Below are positions 47,466 through 56,628 of a DNA stretch of 64,000 nt, piece after piece. The translations under genes were made by a program, and so were the position numbers. Position 1 is the first letter of the stretch; each line of letters begins with the position of its first letter. The notes beneath the pieces were generated by a model. The model saw nothing but the letters and a program-made list of their open reading frames with translations, was not told the DNA's origin and ran no database searches. Source of the DNA: Streptomyces sp. NBC_00287 (lineage in GTDB: Bacteria; Actinomycetota; Actinomycetes; Streptomycetales; Streptomycetaceae); assembly GCF_036173105.1 (NCBI RefSeq), contig NZ_CP108053.1:2108001-2172000 (forward strand), given 5' to 3'.

Positions 47466-48005
47466 GTGACCGAGCTCAAGAGGCGGCCGCTCCCCCACGA
47501 CTTCCATCCGCCCCTGCCGTCGTTCACGGTCACGAGCGAGGACGTCTCGCAGGGCGCGACCCTCAAGGACGCTCAGGTCTACGCGGCCGGCAACACCTCG
47601 CCGCAACTGCGGTGGGAGGGCTTCCCGTCCGAGACCAAGAGTTTCGCCGTGACCTGCTACGACCCGGACGCCCCTACGGGCAGCGGGTTCTGGCACTGGG
47701 TTGTGTTCGACATCCCGGCCTCGGTGACCGAGCTGCCCGCGGGTGCGGGCAGCGGCAAGTTCGAGGGGCTGCCCGAGGGCGCGGTGCAAGCGCGTAACGA
47801 CTACGGGTCGAAGGATTTCGGCGGGGCGGCGCCGCCCGCCGGGGACGGGCCGCACCGGTATGTGTTCACGGTGTACGCCGTGGATCAGGAGAAGCTCGGA
47901 CCGGACGCGGATGCCTCGCCGGCCGTCGTCGGTTTCAATCTGCGGTTCCATGCGCTGGCGCGCGCTCAGCTCATCGGTGAGTACGAGGTGCCCGCTGAAG
48001 CCTGA
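47466..48005 (+). CDS. YbhB/YbcL-family PEBP protein
   Basis: The 179-residue protein is a phosphatidylethanolamine-binding protein homologue with the conserved ligand pocket: [21 protein letters not shown] (central motif) and [13 protein letters not shown]. Bacterial members are cytosolic and mostly of unknown function. The GTG start follows AGGAGGTACCGAG. It lies after spo0M and is followed by an intrinsic terminator. Confidence 0.93.
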   Translation: MTELKRRPLPHDFHPPLPSFTVTSEDVSQGATLKDAQVYAAGNTSPQLRWEGFPSETKSFAVTCYDPDAPTGSGFWHWVVFDIPASVTELPAGAGSGKFEGLPEGAVQARNDYGSKDFGGAAPPAGDGPHRYVFTVYAVDQEKLGPDADASPAVVGFNLRFHALARAQLIGEYEVPAEA

Positions 48006-48020
48006 CGTTCATTGAACGTT

Positions 48021-48064
48021 TGCCCGTCTCTGGTCTTGGAAGTGATCAGGGGCGGGCATTTTTT
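48021..48064 (+). terminator. Terminator of spo0M-PEBP unit
   Basis: TGCCCG (48021-48026) pairs with CGGGCA (48053-48058). The interior can pair further, and six T residues follow. It starts about 15 bp past the PEBP stop. Confidence 0.85.
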
Positions 48065-48151
48065 ATTTCGTTGTCCATCTCGGCGTGCCCGGCCAGAGTT
48101 GATCCCAGCCCGCCAGGGGGTGGGCCGCTGCGCATAGGAGGTGGGCTGGTC

Positions 48152-48658
48152 ATGCGGGACACGCTGGTACTGAACGCGAGCTTCGAGCCGCTGTCGACGG
48201 TGACGTTGAACCGAGCCGTCGTTCTGGTGCTTCAGGACAAGGCCGTCGTTGAGCAGTCCCACCCCGAACTGCGCATGCGCGGAGCCGCGGTCGACATACC
48301 CGCGCCCCGGGTGATCCGCTTGTGCAGGTATGTACGGGTGCCGTTCCGAAGACGAGCGCCGTGGTCGAGGCGGGGTGTGCTGGTCAGGGACCGGCACAGG
48401 TGCGCGTACTGCGGTCGTCGGGCGACGACCGTGGACCATGTGGTGCCGCGGTCGCAGGGTGGGCAGGACACTTGGCTGAACACGGTGGCCTCGTGCGCGG
48501 AGGACAACCACCGCAAGGCGAACCGGACTCCGGACGAGGCGGGGATGCCGCTGCTGCGGCAGCCGTTCGAGCCGACGCCGGCGGATGCGATGTTGCTGTC
48601 GCTGGGGGCGGAAGACTTCTCGGCGCTGCCTGAGTGGCTGGCGCTGGATGCCGCATAA
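48152..48658 (+). CDS. HNH endonuclease
   Basis: The 168-residue protein is mostly one HNH domain: zinc Cys pair CAYC (about residue 90), catalytic DHVVPRSQGG with the His, then NTVASCAEDNHRKANR. The N-terminus (LVLNASFEPLSTVTLNRAVVLVL) is typical of the widespread chromosomal HNH family in actinobacteria, which is not part of a mobile or restriction module here. The DNA or RNA target is unknown. AGGAGG lies ten bases before the ATG. Confidence 0.92.
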   Translation: MRDTLVLNASFEPLSTVTLNRAVVLVLQDKAVVEQSHPELRMRGAAVDIPAPRVIRLCRYVRVPFRRRAPWSRRGVLVRDRHRCAYCGRRATTVDHVVPRSQGGQDTWLNTVASCAEDNHRKANRTPDEAGMPLLRQPFEPTPADAMLLSLGAEDFSALPEWLALDAA

Positions 48659-48672
48659 GGCCTAGGTGAGTC

Positions 48673-48706
48673 GGGGGCTGCCTTCTTGGAAGGCAGCCCC
48701 CGTTTT
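48673..48706. terminator. Hairpin terminator between HNH and SPFH genes
   Basis: The perfect 13-bp arms GGGGGCTGCCTTC (48673-48685) and complement (48689-48701) enclose a 3-base loop, then TTTT. It lies 15 bp past the HNH stop and 24 bp from the convergent SPFH stop, so it can serve both. Confidence 0.92.
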
Positions 48707-48724
48707 CGTACTACAGAACCCTCG

Positions 48725-49672
48725 TCAGTCGATGCTCGGCTTCTCTCGGCGTTCTGCGCCGCTTGTGCCGCTGTTGCCGCCGCCTGAACCGCCGCCGAAG
48801 TTGCCGAAGTTGCCCATCGCGCCGGACAGGCCCTTGAGGGCGTCGCCGATTTCGCTGGGGACGATCCAGAGCTTGTTGGCGTCGCCCTCGGCGATCTTGG
48901 GGAGCATCTGGAGGTACTGGTAGCTGAGGAGCTTCTGGTCGGGGTCGCCGGCGTGGATGGCTTCGAAGACCGTGCGGACTGCCTGGGCCTCGCCCTCGGC
49001 GCGCAGGGCCGCGGCCTTGGCCTCGCCCTCGGCGCGCAGGATCTGGGACTGCTTCTCGCCCTCGGCGGTGAGGATGGCGGCCTGACGCGTGCCTTCGGCA
49101 GTGAGGATCGCGGCGCGCTTGTCGCGGTCGGCGCGCATCTGCTTCTCCATCGAGTCCTGGATGGAGGTGGGGGGTTCGATCGCCTTCAACTCCACGCGGT
49201 TCACGCGGATGCCCCACTTGCCCGTCGCCTCGTCGAGGACTCCGCGCAGAGCCGCGTTGATCTCCTCGCGGGAGGTGAGGGTGCGCTCCAGGTCCATGCC
49301 TCCGATGATGTTGCGGAGGGTGGTGACCGTCAGTTGCTCGATCGCCTGGATGTAGCTGGCGACTTCGTAGGTGGCCGCCCGCGCGTCCGTGACCTGGTAG
49401 TAGATGACCGTGTCGATGTTCACCACCAGGTTGTCCTGGGTGATCACCGGCTGGGGCGGGAAGGGCACGACCTGTTCGCGCAGGTCGATGCGGTTGCGGA
49501 TGGTGTCTATGAACGGAACGACGATGTTGAGGCCCGCGTTCAGCGTCCGCGTGTACCGGCCGAAGCGCTCGACAATGGCGGCGCTGGCCTGTGGGATGAC
49601 TTGGATCGTCTTGATCAGGGCGATGAAGACCAACACCACCAGAATGATCAAGACGATGATGACCGGTTCCAT
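48725..49672 (-). CDS. SPFH/band 7 (stomatin-like) protein
   Basis: The 315-residue protein has one N-terminal membrane helix (about residues 4-20). The band 7 domain follows (25-190) with SAAIVERFGRYTRTLNAGLN and REQVVPFPPQPVITQDN, then a charged coiled coil (AAILTAEGEKQSQILRAEGEAKAAALRAEGEAQ), and a Gly/Ser-rich tail. Such proteins form membrane microdomain scaffolds. The NfeD-like gene 155 bp upstream on the same strand completes the usual NfeD/stomatin pair. Confidence 0.93.
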   Translation of the reverse strand: MEPVIIVLIILVVLVFIALIKTIQVIPQASAAIVERFGRYTRTLNAGLNIVVPFIDTIRNRIDLREQVVPFPPQPVITQDNLVVNIDTVIYYQVTDARAATYEVASYIQAIEQLTVTTLRNIIGGMDLERTLTSREEINAALRGVLDEATGKWGIRVNRVELKAIEPPTSIQDSMEKQMRADRDKRAAILTAEGTRQAAILTAEGEKQSQILRAEGEAKAAALRAEGEAQAVRTVFEAIHAGDPDQKLLSYQYLQMLPKIAEGDANKLWIVPSEIGDALKGLSGAMGNFGNFGGGSGGGNSGTSGAERREKPSID

Positions 49673-49827
49673 CGTCGGCTCCCCGTACCCTTCTCCGCCT
49701 CGGCGCTGTCGTGGATCCTGCGGATCCTAACTGGTGCAGATCTTATGCTTGTTGAAGATCTTGCCGGTCGAGTCTGACAGACCGTCGTGTGCCCCGTGGG
49801 CTGTTCCCCCAGTTACGTCGTGCGAGG

Positions 49828-50259
49828 TCACATGACGATCGCCGTGGCCCCCTCGATGTCCACGACGTCCACCGCCTGACCCACTTCGTAGGCCTGACCG
49901 CCGTCGAGGGAGCGGGCCGACCAGATCTCCCCGGCGAGCTTGATCCGGCCGCCGGAGCCGTCCACGCGCTCCAGTACGACCGCCTGCTTGCCCTTCAACG
50001 CCTCGACTCCCGAGACGAGTTGGGGTCGCTGGGTGCGATGCCTGGCGGCGAGGGGGCGTACGGCGAGGGTCAACGCGACGGAGACGGCGGCGAACACGAG
50101 GACTTGGACGACGACTCCGCCGCCGAGTCCGGCCACGGCCGCGGCCGCCACGGCGCCGAGGGCGAGCATGCCGAGTTCAAGCATCGCGGTCATCACGAGC
50201 GGGATTCCGAGCGCGGCCGCGCCGATCAGCCACCACACCCATGCGTCGATGTCGTTCAC
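49828..50259 (-). CDS. NfeD-like membrane protein
   Basis: The 143-residue protein has about three hydrophobic helices (residues ~5-75). A C-terminal soluble OB-fold follows (GKQAVVLERVDGSGGRIKLAGEIWSARSLDGG), as in the short NfeD family lacking the protease domain. It probably works with the downstream stomatin-like protein in membrane organisation. The GTG at 50259 was chosen as the first codon of the fold; the upstream extension is not supported, and the ribosome site is weak. Confidence 0.88.
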   Translation of the reverse strand: MNDIDAWVWWLIGAAALGIPLVMTAMLELGMLALGAVAAAAVAGLGGGVVVQVLVFAAVSVALTLAVRPLAARHRTQRPQLVSGVEALKGKQAVVLERVDGSGGRIKLAGEIWSARSLDGGQAYEVGQAVDVVDIEGATAIVM

Positions 50260-50312
50260 ATGGTCATGGTAGGACCGCACAACCTGCCGCGGACAGGGCG
50301 CAGATGCGTGGA

Positions 50313-51104
<792 letters not shown>

Positions 51105-51242
51105 GAGCGCGTTGTCTCCCCTTGCAGTGTGACCGGTCTCGGCGTCTCGGTGGTCGCGCGCGGCTGTGGGCGCACCCCTCAAGGAAATCTACGCCACCGG
51201 TCGCGCGCTTCATTCCATCGGTCCGGTCCTTAGGGTGGAGGC

Positions 51243-52031
51243 ATGCTCTCGGAACCGCGTTCAGGACGCCTTGCCGCTTGGGGAAATGCCCTATTGGCCG
51301 GATTTGTATCGCCGGATGACTCTGTGCTCGCGATCGTCGGGGACGACGCCGTGCACCGGGTGGAAGGACTGCCGGGCGAGTCCGGGCCGGTCGGACTGAC
51401 CTTGGCGCTCGGGCGGTTGCGCGCGCTCGGGGTGAGCGGGCTGCGGATCGCGCTGCCGGCGCCGGGGCATCCCCTGGGGCTGAGCGGTCCGCCGGAGTTC
51501 AATGCGCGGGCGTTGGAGGCCGAGGAGGCCGTGATCTGTCACGGGTCCGCGTTCGGGCTCGTGCCCGAGGTGTACGAGGCCGGACCCGACGGTGATGTGC
51601 ATGTCGAGGTCGTATGGCATGTGCTGCCGGTGCGGGAGGCGCCGCCTGCGGATGTGCCGTCGCTCGGTGAGGCGGAGCGGGAGCTCGCGGAGGCCCTTCG
51701 GGATGCGACCGAGGTGCTGTCCCGGTTGGACGTCGCCGGGTCGGGGCCGGTGGCCGAGGCGGCGATCGATGCCTACCGGGCTCGGGCCGAGCGGGGGCGG
51801 GAGGTCTTGGCGCCGGGGTATCCGCCGCGGGCGGTGCGAGTGCTGGAGCTTGCGCAGCGGGTGGGGATGCTGGTGTCGCTGGCCTCGGAGAACGGGCACG
51901 GCGGTGCGGTGACATCCGGGGAGATGGCAGCTCGGGCCGCCGCGCTGCGGCCGGTGGAGCGGACGGCTCGGCGGGCGCAGGTGGCCGCGTACAACGCGTA
52001 TGTGGAGGAGCGGGAGCGGGGGGTTCGGTGA
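51243..52031 (+). CDS. Conserved hypothetical protein
   Basis: The 262-residue protein opens with LSEPRSGRLAAWGNALLAGFVSPDDSVLAIVGDDAVHRVEGLPGE. Its C-terminal half has charged helices (PSLGEAERELAEALRDATEVLSRLDV). No signal peptide or catalytic motif is evident. I do not recognise a named family, but its size and position next to the lone ABC ATPase look conserved in Streptomyces. It ends before a bidirectional terminator shared with chpE. Confidence 0.8.
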   Translation: MLSEPRSGRLAAWGNALLAGFVSPDDSVLAIVGDDAVHRVEGLPGESGPVGLTLALGRLRALGVSGLRIALPAPGHPLGLSGPPEFNARALEAEEAVICHGSAFGLVPEVYEAGPDGDVHVEVVWHVLPVREAPPADVPSLGEAERELAEALRDATEVLSRLDVAGSGPVAEAAIDAYRARAERGREVLAPGYPPRAVRVLELAQRVGMLVSLASENGHGGAVTSGEMAARAAALRPVERTARRAQVAAYNAYVEERERGVR

Positions 52032-52073
52032 GCGTCGGTCCGTGGTGAGCCCGTCGGCGCTCACCCGCACCAG

Positions 52074-52110
52074 AAGGACCCCCGAGTCTTCCTTCGACTC
52101 GGGGGTCCTT
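52074..52110. terminator. Bidirectional terminator between hypothetical gene and chpE
   Basis: The perfect 15-bp arms AAGGACCCCCGAGTC (52074-52088) and complement (52096-52110) enclose a 7-base loop. They are flanked by convergent genes and end 21 bp before the chpE stop. Confidence 0.92.
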
Positions 52111-52131
52111 CGTCGGCTGTGTGGCCGGAAG

Positions 52132-52380
52132 TCAGTGGTTGACGCCCAGGTTGCCGAAGGCCGGGTTCAGGACGCCGATGACGTTCACGCTGTTGCCGAC
52201 CGCGTTGACCGGGATGTGCACCGGGGCCTGGACGACATTGCCCGAGCCGACGCCCGGGGAGCCCACGGCCTTGCCGTCGGCCAGCGAGCCGCCGTCCGTG
52301 GCGGAGGCCATCCCGGCCCCGGCGGCGATCAGACCGCCGGCCACCATCGTCACGGCCGCTGCCTTCTTCAGGTTCTTCAC
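52132..52380 (-). CDS. chpE: Chaplin ChpE, cysteine-free short chaplin
   Basis: The 82-residue secreted protein has a Sec signal peptide (residues 1 to about 28, ending GMASA). One chaplin domain follows with GSPGVGSGNVVQAPVHIPVN, AVGNSVNVIGVLNPAFGN. The two cysteines that most short chaplins carry are replaced (Ala and Leu/Gly), as in S. coelicolor ChpE. Chaplins assemble as amyloid fibres on aerial hyphae and spores. The ATG lies downstream of AGGAGG. The upstream 155 bp separate it from the response-regulator gene. Confidence 0.95.
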   Translation of the reverse strand: MKNLKKAAAVTMVAGGLIAAGAGMASATDGGSLADGKAVGSPGVGSGNVVQAPVHIPVNAVGNSVNVIGVLNPAFGNLGVNH

Positions 52381-52535
52381 TTCTGACCCCTCCTAGCGAT
52401 TGCCGCGGCAGTCGCCGCAGCACGCATGGAGAACGGCGGAGATCGACGAAGGATGCGCCATCCGGGGGGACATTCCCACGACGGTATGAATCTCAGTCCG
52501 GAGCGGAACCCTCCGTATTGCCGAGCGCTCCGCCC

Positions 52536-53177
52536 TTATCCGGCCACACCGTGCCGTACCGCCCACAGTGCCGCCTGTGTGCGGTCCGCCAGGTCGAGCT
52601 TCATCAGGATGTTCGACACATGCGTCTTCACCGTCTTCTCGGAGAGCACCAGCGCGCGGGCGATCTCCCGGTTGGAGCGGCCGTCCGCTATCAGGCCGAG
52701 CACCTCGCGCTCCCGTTCGGTCAGCGAACCGCCCCTGCCCTGTCCTGAGCTCGTGTCCTCCTGGGACAGCAGGGCCCCGGCGACCTCGGGCTGGAGCAGG
52801 ATGTGCCCGGCGTGGACGGAGCGGATGGCGCCGGCCAGGGCGTCGGGGTCGACATCCTTGTAGACGTAACCGGCGGCACCGGCGCGCAGGGCCGGGACCA
52901 CCGTGCGCTGTTCGGTGAAGCTGGTGACGATCAGCACGCGCGCGGGGTTGTCCAGCTCGCGGAGCTTGCGCAGGGCGTCGACGCCGTCCATGCCCGGCAT
53001 CTTGACGTCCATCAGGACGACGTCGGGCCGCAGCTCCTCGGCACGGGCGACTCCCTCGGCCCCGTCGGCGGCCTCGCCCACGACCTCGATGTCGTCCTGT
53101 ACTTCGAGGAATGTGCGCAGGCCCCGGCGGACGACCTGGTGGTCGTCGACGAGCAGCACCTTGATTGGGTCAGCCAC
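52536..53177 (-). CDS. NarL/LuxR-type response regulator
   Basis: The 213-residue protein has a receiver domain (residues 5-120), with DDH for Mg2+ binding, the phosphoacceptor Asp in VLMDVKMPG, and a conserved Lys in YVYKDVD. A LuxR helix-turn-helix sits at the C-terminus (SLTEREREVLGLIADGRSN, ALVLSEKTVKTHV). The GTG start overlaps the histidine kinase stop by eight bases, so the pair is translationally coupled. It lies upstream of chpE on the same strand; control of chpE is possible but not shown. Confidence 0.95.
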   Translation of the reverse strand: MADPIKVLLVDDHQVVRRGLRTFLEVQDDIEVVGEAADGAEGVARAEELRPDVVLMDVKMPGMDGVDALRKLRELDNPARVLIVTSFTEQRTVVPALRAGAAGYVYKDVDPDALAGAIRSVHAGHILLQPEVAGALLSQEDTSSGQGRGGSLTEREREVLGLIADGRSNREIARALVLSEKTVKTHVSNILMKLDLADRTQAALWAVRHGVAG

Positions 53178-54315
53178 CGGGGACCTCCATCTCGATCGTG
53201 GTGCCCTTGCCGGGCGCCGATTCCACGGTCAGTGTGCCGCCGACTCCGCTCGCCCGGTCCCGCATGGAGACCAGGCCCAGATGGCGGCCGGCGCGGCGGA
53301 CGGTCTTCGGGTCGAAGCCGCCGCCGTTGTCCATGACCCGCAGCACGGTTCCGGTGCCGCAGCGGTACAGGGTCACGTCGACGGCGTCCGCGCCCGAGTG
53401 GCGCAGGGCGTTGTGCAGGGCCTCCTGGGCGACGCGCAGCAGGGCCTCCTCCTGGGCCGCGGGCAGCGCTCGCACTCCGCGGCCGTCGAAGGTCACGCGC
53501 GCGCCGTGGGCGCGGTCGAGGACCTGGATGTGGGTGCGCAGGGTGGCCACCAGGCCGTCCTCGTCGAGGGCGGCGGGGCGCAGCTCTACGACGGCGGCGC
53601 GCAGTTCGTCGGCGGCCTCCGCGGCGAGCGCGGCCACCTGCTGGAGCTCGCCCTTGGCGCGGGACGGGTCGCGGTCCACGAGGGCCGCGGCGGCCTGAGC
53701 GGTCAGGCGCAGGGAGAACAGCTTCTGGCTGACCGCGTCGTGCAGTTCATGGGCCAGGCGGGAGCGCTCCTCGGCGATGGTCAGTTCGCGGCTGCGCTCG
53801 TACAGGCGGGCGTTGGTCAGCGCGATGGCCGCATGCTGGGCCAGGATCGCGAGGAGCTCCTCGTCCTGTTCGGTGAAGCCGCACGCGCCGTCGGGCCTCG
53901 AACAGTTCTTGTTGGCCAGGAACAGCGCGCCGATGATCTCGTCGCCGTCTCGGATCGGCAGCCCCAGGAAGTCGGACATGTCCGGGTGGGCGGACGGCCA
54001 GCCCTCGAAGCGAGGGTCCTTGCGGACGTCGGCCAGGCGCTCGGGCCTGGCCTCGTGCAGCATCGCGGCCAGGATGCCGTGCTGGCGCGGGAGCGGGCCG
54101 ATGGCCTTCCACTGCTCGTCGCTGACGCCGTCGACCACGAACTGGGCGAAGCCGCCGTGGTCGTCCGGTACGCCGAGGGCGGCGTACTGCGCGTCGAGCA
54201 GTTCGCGGGCCGAGGCCACGATCGTCTTGAGGACGTCGCGTACCTCCAGATGCCTGCTCATGGCCAGCAGCGCGGAGCTCACCGCGGCGAGGCCGGACCC
54301 GGGACCTTGATTCAT
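53170..54315 (-). CDS. GAF-domain sensor histidine kinase (DevS-like)
   Basis: The 381-residue protein has one GAF domain (about residues 20-170), then the HisKA_3 dimerisation helix with phosphoacceptor His in RLAHELHDAVSQKL, then HATPase_c with DNGGGFDP and GLVSMRDRA (G boxes). There is no membrane helix, so it is cytosolic and senses a small ligand or redox state through GAF. The partner response regulator follows immediately. The ATG at 54315 gives the complete GAF domain. Confidence 0.95.
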   Translation of the reverse strand: MNQGPGSGLAAVSSALLAMSRHLEVRDVLKTIVASARELLDAQYAALGVPDDHGGFAQFVVDGVSDEQWKAIGPLPRQHGILAAMLHEARPERLADVRKDPRFEGWPSAHPDMSDFLGLPIRDGDEIIGALFLANKNCSRPDGACGFTEQDEELLAILAQHAAIALTNARLYERSRELTIAEERSRLAHELHDAVSQKLFSLRLTAQAAAALVDRDPSRAKGELQQVAALAAEAADELRAAVVELRPAALDEDGLVATLRTHIQVLDRAHGARVTFDGRGVRALPAAQEEALLRVAQEALHNALRHSGADAVDVTLYRCGTGTVLRVMDNGGGFDPKTVRRAGRHLGLVSMRDRASGVGGTLTVESAPGKGTTIEMEVPGG

Positions 54316-54501
54316 GCCCTCACGGTACCGGCGGGGTGTGACAGCGCGGATCGGACCTGTGACCGCCGCCGCCTAGGCCGGTGGGCCTAGGACTGAGGTC
54401 CCCGGGCGCGGGCCCCACGTCAAAAGGACCCCGCCGAAGGGACCCGGTGCGATGCGGCCCGCGTCCGAGGCGGTCGGGGCGGGCCCGTTCCTAGGTTGAA
54501 G

Positions 54502-54533
54502 GCACATCACATCTGATGCACATCACATCTGGT
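54502..54533. repeat. 16-bp tandem direct repeat before the SDR gene
   Basis: Two adjacent copies of GCACATCACATCTG(A/G)T occupy 54502-54517 and 54518-54533 (15 of 16 bases identical). They lie 15-47 bp upstream of the SDR start, so they may be part of its promoter or operator. Confidence 0.85.
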
Positions 54534-54548
54534 GACAGGGGACGTGTC

Positions 54549-55247
54549 ATGCCGGTAGCGATCATCACGGGTGCCTCGAAGGGGCTGGGTCGGGCGCTGG
54601 CCGAGGCGCTGGCCGCGCGGGGCTGGGATCTGGTGCTCGACGCACGCACCGAGGACGTACTGAAGGAGACGACGGCGGCCCTCTCCGTGCACGGCACGCG
54701 CGTGGAGGCGCTGCCCGGCGATGTCACGGACAGCGTGCACCGGGCCGCGCTGGTGGCGGCCGCCTGGCGGCTGGGCGGCGTCGATCTGCTGGTGCACAAC
54801 GCGAGCGCCCTCGGCGCCGAGCCCCTCGTACGGCTCGAGGAGCTGCCCCTGGAGGGGCTGCGGCGGGCGCTGGAGGTGAACACGGTCGCCGCGCTGGGCC
54901 TGCTCCAGGAGGCGCTGCCGCTGCTGCGGGCCTCCTCGGTCGGCACGGTCATCACGGTCAGCTCGGACGCGGCCGCCGAGGCGTACGAGACGTGGGGCGG
55001 CTACGGGGCCTCGAAGGCGGCCCTGGACCAGCTGGCGGCGGTGCTCGGGGCCGAGGAGCCCGGGCTGCGGGTCTGGGCGGTGGACCCCGGGGACATGGCC
55101 ACCGACCTGTACGCGGCGGCCGTACCGGAGGACGGCGATCCGCGGCCGGAGCCGGGCAGTGTGGTGCCGGCGTTTCTGCAGTTGCTGGACGAGCGGCCCG
55201 CGAGCGGGCGGTACGGGGCGCCGGCGCTGCTGGAGGGGCGGCGATGA
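54549..55247 (+). CDS. Short-chain dehydrogenase/reductase
   Basis: The 232-residue SDR has the N-terminal cofactor site TGASKGLGRALAEAL, NNAG-like HNASALG, catalytic Ser in VSSDAAAE, and YGASK with the Tyr and Lys. The NAD/NADP choice and substrate are not visible. The start ATG follows AGGGGA. Its stop overlaps the start of the QueA-like gene (ATGA), so the two are co-translated and probably cooperate. Confidence 0.93.
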   Translation: MPVAIITGASKGLGRALAEALAARGWDLVLDARTEDVLKETTAALSVHGTRVEALPGDVTDSVHRAALVAAAWRLGGVDLLVHNASALGAEPLVRLEELPLEGLRRALEVNTVAALGLLQEALPLLRASSVGTVITVSSDAAAEAYETWGGYGASKAALDQLAAVLGAEEPGLRVWAVDPGDMATDLYAAAVPEDGDPRPEPGSVVPAFLQLLDERPASGRYGAPALLEGRR

Positions 55248-56329
55248 CGCTGGCGGTGCACGTACCGGAGGAGCTGTCGGCGCGGGTGCCGGCCGAGCAG
55301 CGTGGGCCCGGGCTCGGGCGGGACTCCGTACGACTGCTGGTGTCGCGGGGGACGGACGTGGCCCATCACGCGTTCCGGGAGCTGCCGGGGCTGTTGCGGG
55401 CCGGGGACCTACTGGTGGTGAACACCTCGCCGACGCTGGCCGCCGCGGTGGACGGGGAGCTCGGGCACGCGCGTGTGGTGGTGCACTTCTCCACGCGCGG
55501 GGACGACGGGCGGTGGGCGGTCGAGCTGCGGGATCCGGACGGGAAGGGCACCACGCGTGCGCGTGCGGGAGGGCCAGTGGGGGCGCGGGGGCGGCTGCCG
55601 GGCGGGGTGCGGCTGGTGTTCGAGGAGCCGCTGAGCCCGGACGGGGAGCGGCTGTGGTGGGCCCGTGCGTACGGTCCCGGGGTGCTCGGGATGCTGCGGG
55701 AGTACGGGCGGCCCATTCGTTACTCCTATACGGAACGCGATCAGCCGCTGTCCGCGTATCAAACGGTGTTCGCGCTGGAGTCGCCCGACGGGGCGGGCAG
55801 TGCCGAGATGCCGAGCGCGGCGCGGCCCTTCACGGCGCGGATGGTGGCGGAGCTGGTGAGCCGGGGGGTGCAGTTCGCGCCGGTCACGCTGCACACCGGG
55901 GTGGCCTCGGCGGAGGTGCACGAGCCGCCGTATCCGGAGCGGTTCGCGGTGCCGGAGGCGTCGGCTCGGCTGATCAACGCCGTGAGGGCCGGTGACGGGC
56001 GCGTGATTGCCGTAGGGACGACGGCCGTGCGGGCGGTGGAGTCGGCGACCGGTGCGGATGGGGCCGTACGCGCGCGTGCGGGATGGACGGATCTCGTGGT
56101 CACTCCGGAGCGCGGGGTGCGGGCGGTGGACGGGCTGCTGACCGGGCTGCACGAGCCTGAGGCCTCGCATCTGCTGATGCTGGAGGCGGTCGCGGGGCGG
56201 GCGGCGATCGACCGCGGGTATGAGGAGGCGCTGCGCGGGCGCTACCTGTGGCACGAGTTCGGGGATGTGCATCTCCTTCTCCCGGCGGACCACCCTCACA
56301 CAGAGCATTGCGCCAGCAACTGCTGGTGA
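55244..56329 (+). CDS. QueA-like S-adenosylmethionine:tRNA ribosyltransferase-isomerase homologue
   Basis: The 361-residue protein shows QueA-family order: VPEELSARVPAEQRG, RLLVSRG, GDLLVVNTSPTLAA, PYPERF and AVGTTAVRAVESA, with a C-terminal region HLLMLEAVAG. Within the usual HVGxGTF segment the sequence is LHTGVASAEV, so an otherwise conserved substrate site differs. The next known queuosine-pathway genes are not in the window, and a different role is possible. It is translationally coupled to the SDR upstream. Confidence 0.75.
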   Translation: MTLAVHVPEELSARVPAEQRGPGLGRDSVRLLVSRGTDVAHHAFRELPGLLRAGDLLVVNTSPTLAAAVDGELGHARVVVHFSTRGDDGRWAVELRDPDGKGTTRARAGGPVGARGRLPGGVRLVFEEPLSPDGERLWWARAYGPGVLGMLREYGRPIRYSYTERDQPLSAYQTVFALESPDGAGSAEMPSAARPFTARMVAELVSRGVQFAPVTLHTGVASAEVHEPPYPERFAVPEASARLINAVRAGDGRVIAVGTTAVRAVESATGADGAVRARAGWTDLVVTPERGVRAVDGLLTGLHEPEASHLLMLEAVAGRAAIDRGYEEALRGRYLWHEFGDVHLLLPADHPHTEHCASNCW

Positions 56330-56522
56330 GACCGTGACCCGGCCGATGTGAGGCCGCGCATAGGACCCAGATCACGTACGAAGGGACATAGGAGATAAAG
56401 GCTCCCCACGTGAGCGGGAAAGACCTTCCTGTCTGTCCCGATTTGCCCTTCCCTGATCCACTATCGGGGATCGTACGTCACACCTTTGCCTGGCCATTTT
56501 GCGGCCGCTAAGAATGGCTGCC
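56330..56522 (+). promoter_or_regulatory. Intergenic region and predicted promoter before the SLT gene
   Basis: Nothing coding is seen between the QueA-like stop and the SLT leader. A plausible promoter has TTGCCT (56486-56491), 17 bases, and TAAGAA (56509-56514). The predicted transcript starts near 56521. Confidence 0.5.
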
Positions 56523-56598
56523 GTCGCTCAGCGCCGTGGGTTCCGCCCGCGGCGTTTGTGCCGGAAGCACCCGTGTCCCCCACCGGACAGCGAGCGAC
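56523..56598 (+). ncRNA. Candidate structured 5' leader (four-helix fold) of the SLT gene
   Basis: The leader can fold as a multibranch structure: GTCGCTC (56523-56529) with GAGCGAC (56592-56598) closing it; a 9-bp stem with one G-U (56532-56540/56546-56554); GTGC/GCAC (56558-56561/56567-56570); and TGTCC/GGACA (56574-56578/56585-56589). The ATG lies 31 bases downstream. It has no ydaO consensus that I recognise. It was recognised by eye only. Confidence 0.45.
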
Positions 56599-56628
56599 CT
56601 CCGCGCTATTCGAAGAGGTCCACCTGCC

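Noticed and set aside
48152..48658. HNH gene as part of a restriction or mobile element
   Set aside because: No methyltransferase, integrase or terminase nearby; it matches the common chromosomal actinobacterial family.
56330..56628. ydaO (cyclic di-AMP) riboswitch before the SLT gene
   Set aside because: The conserved ydaO core segments were not recognised; only generic stems are visible.
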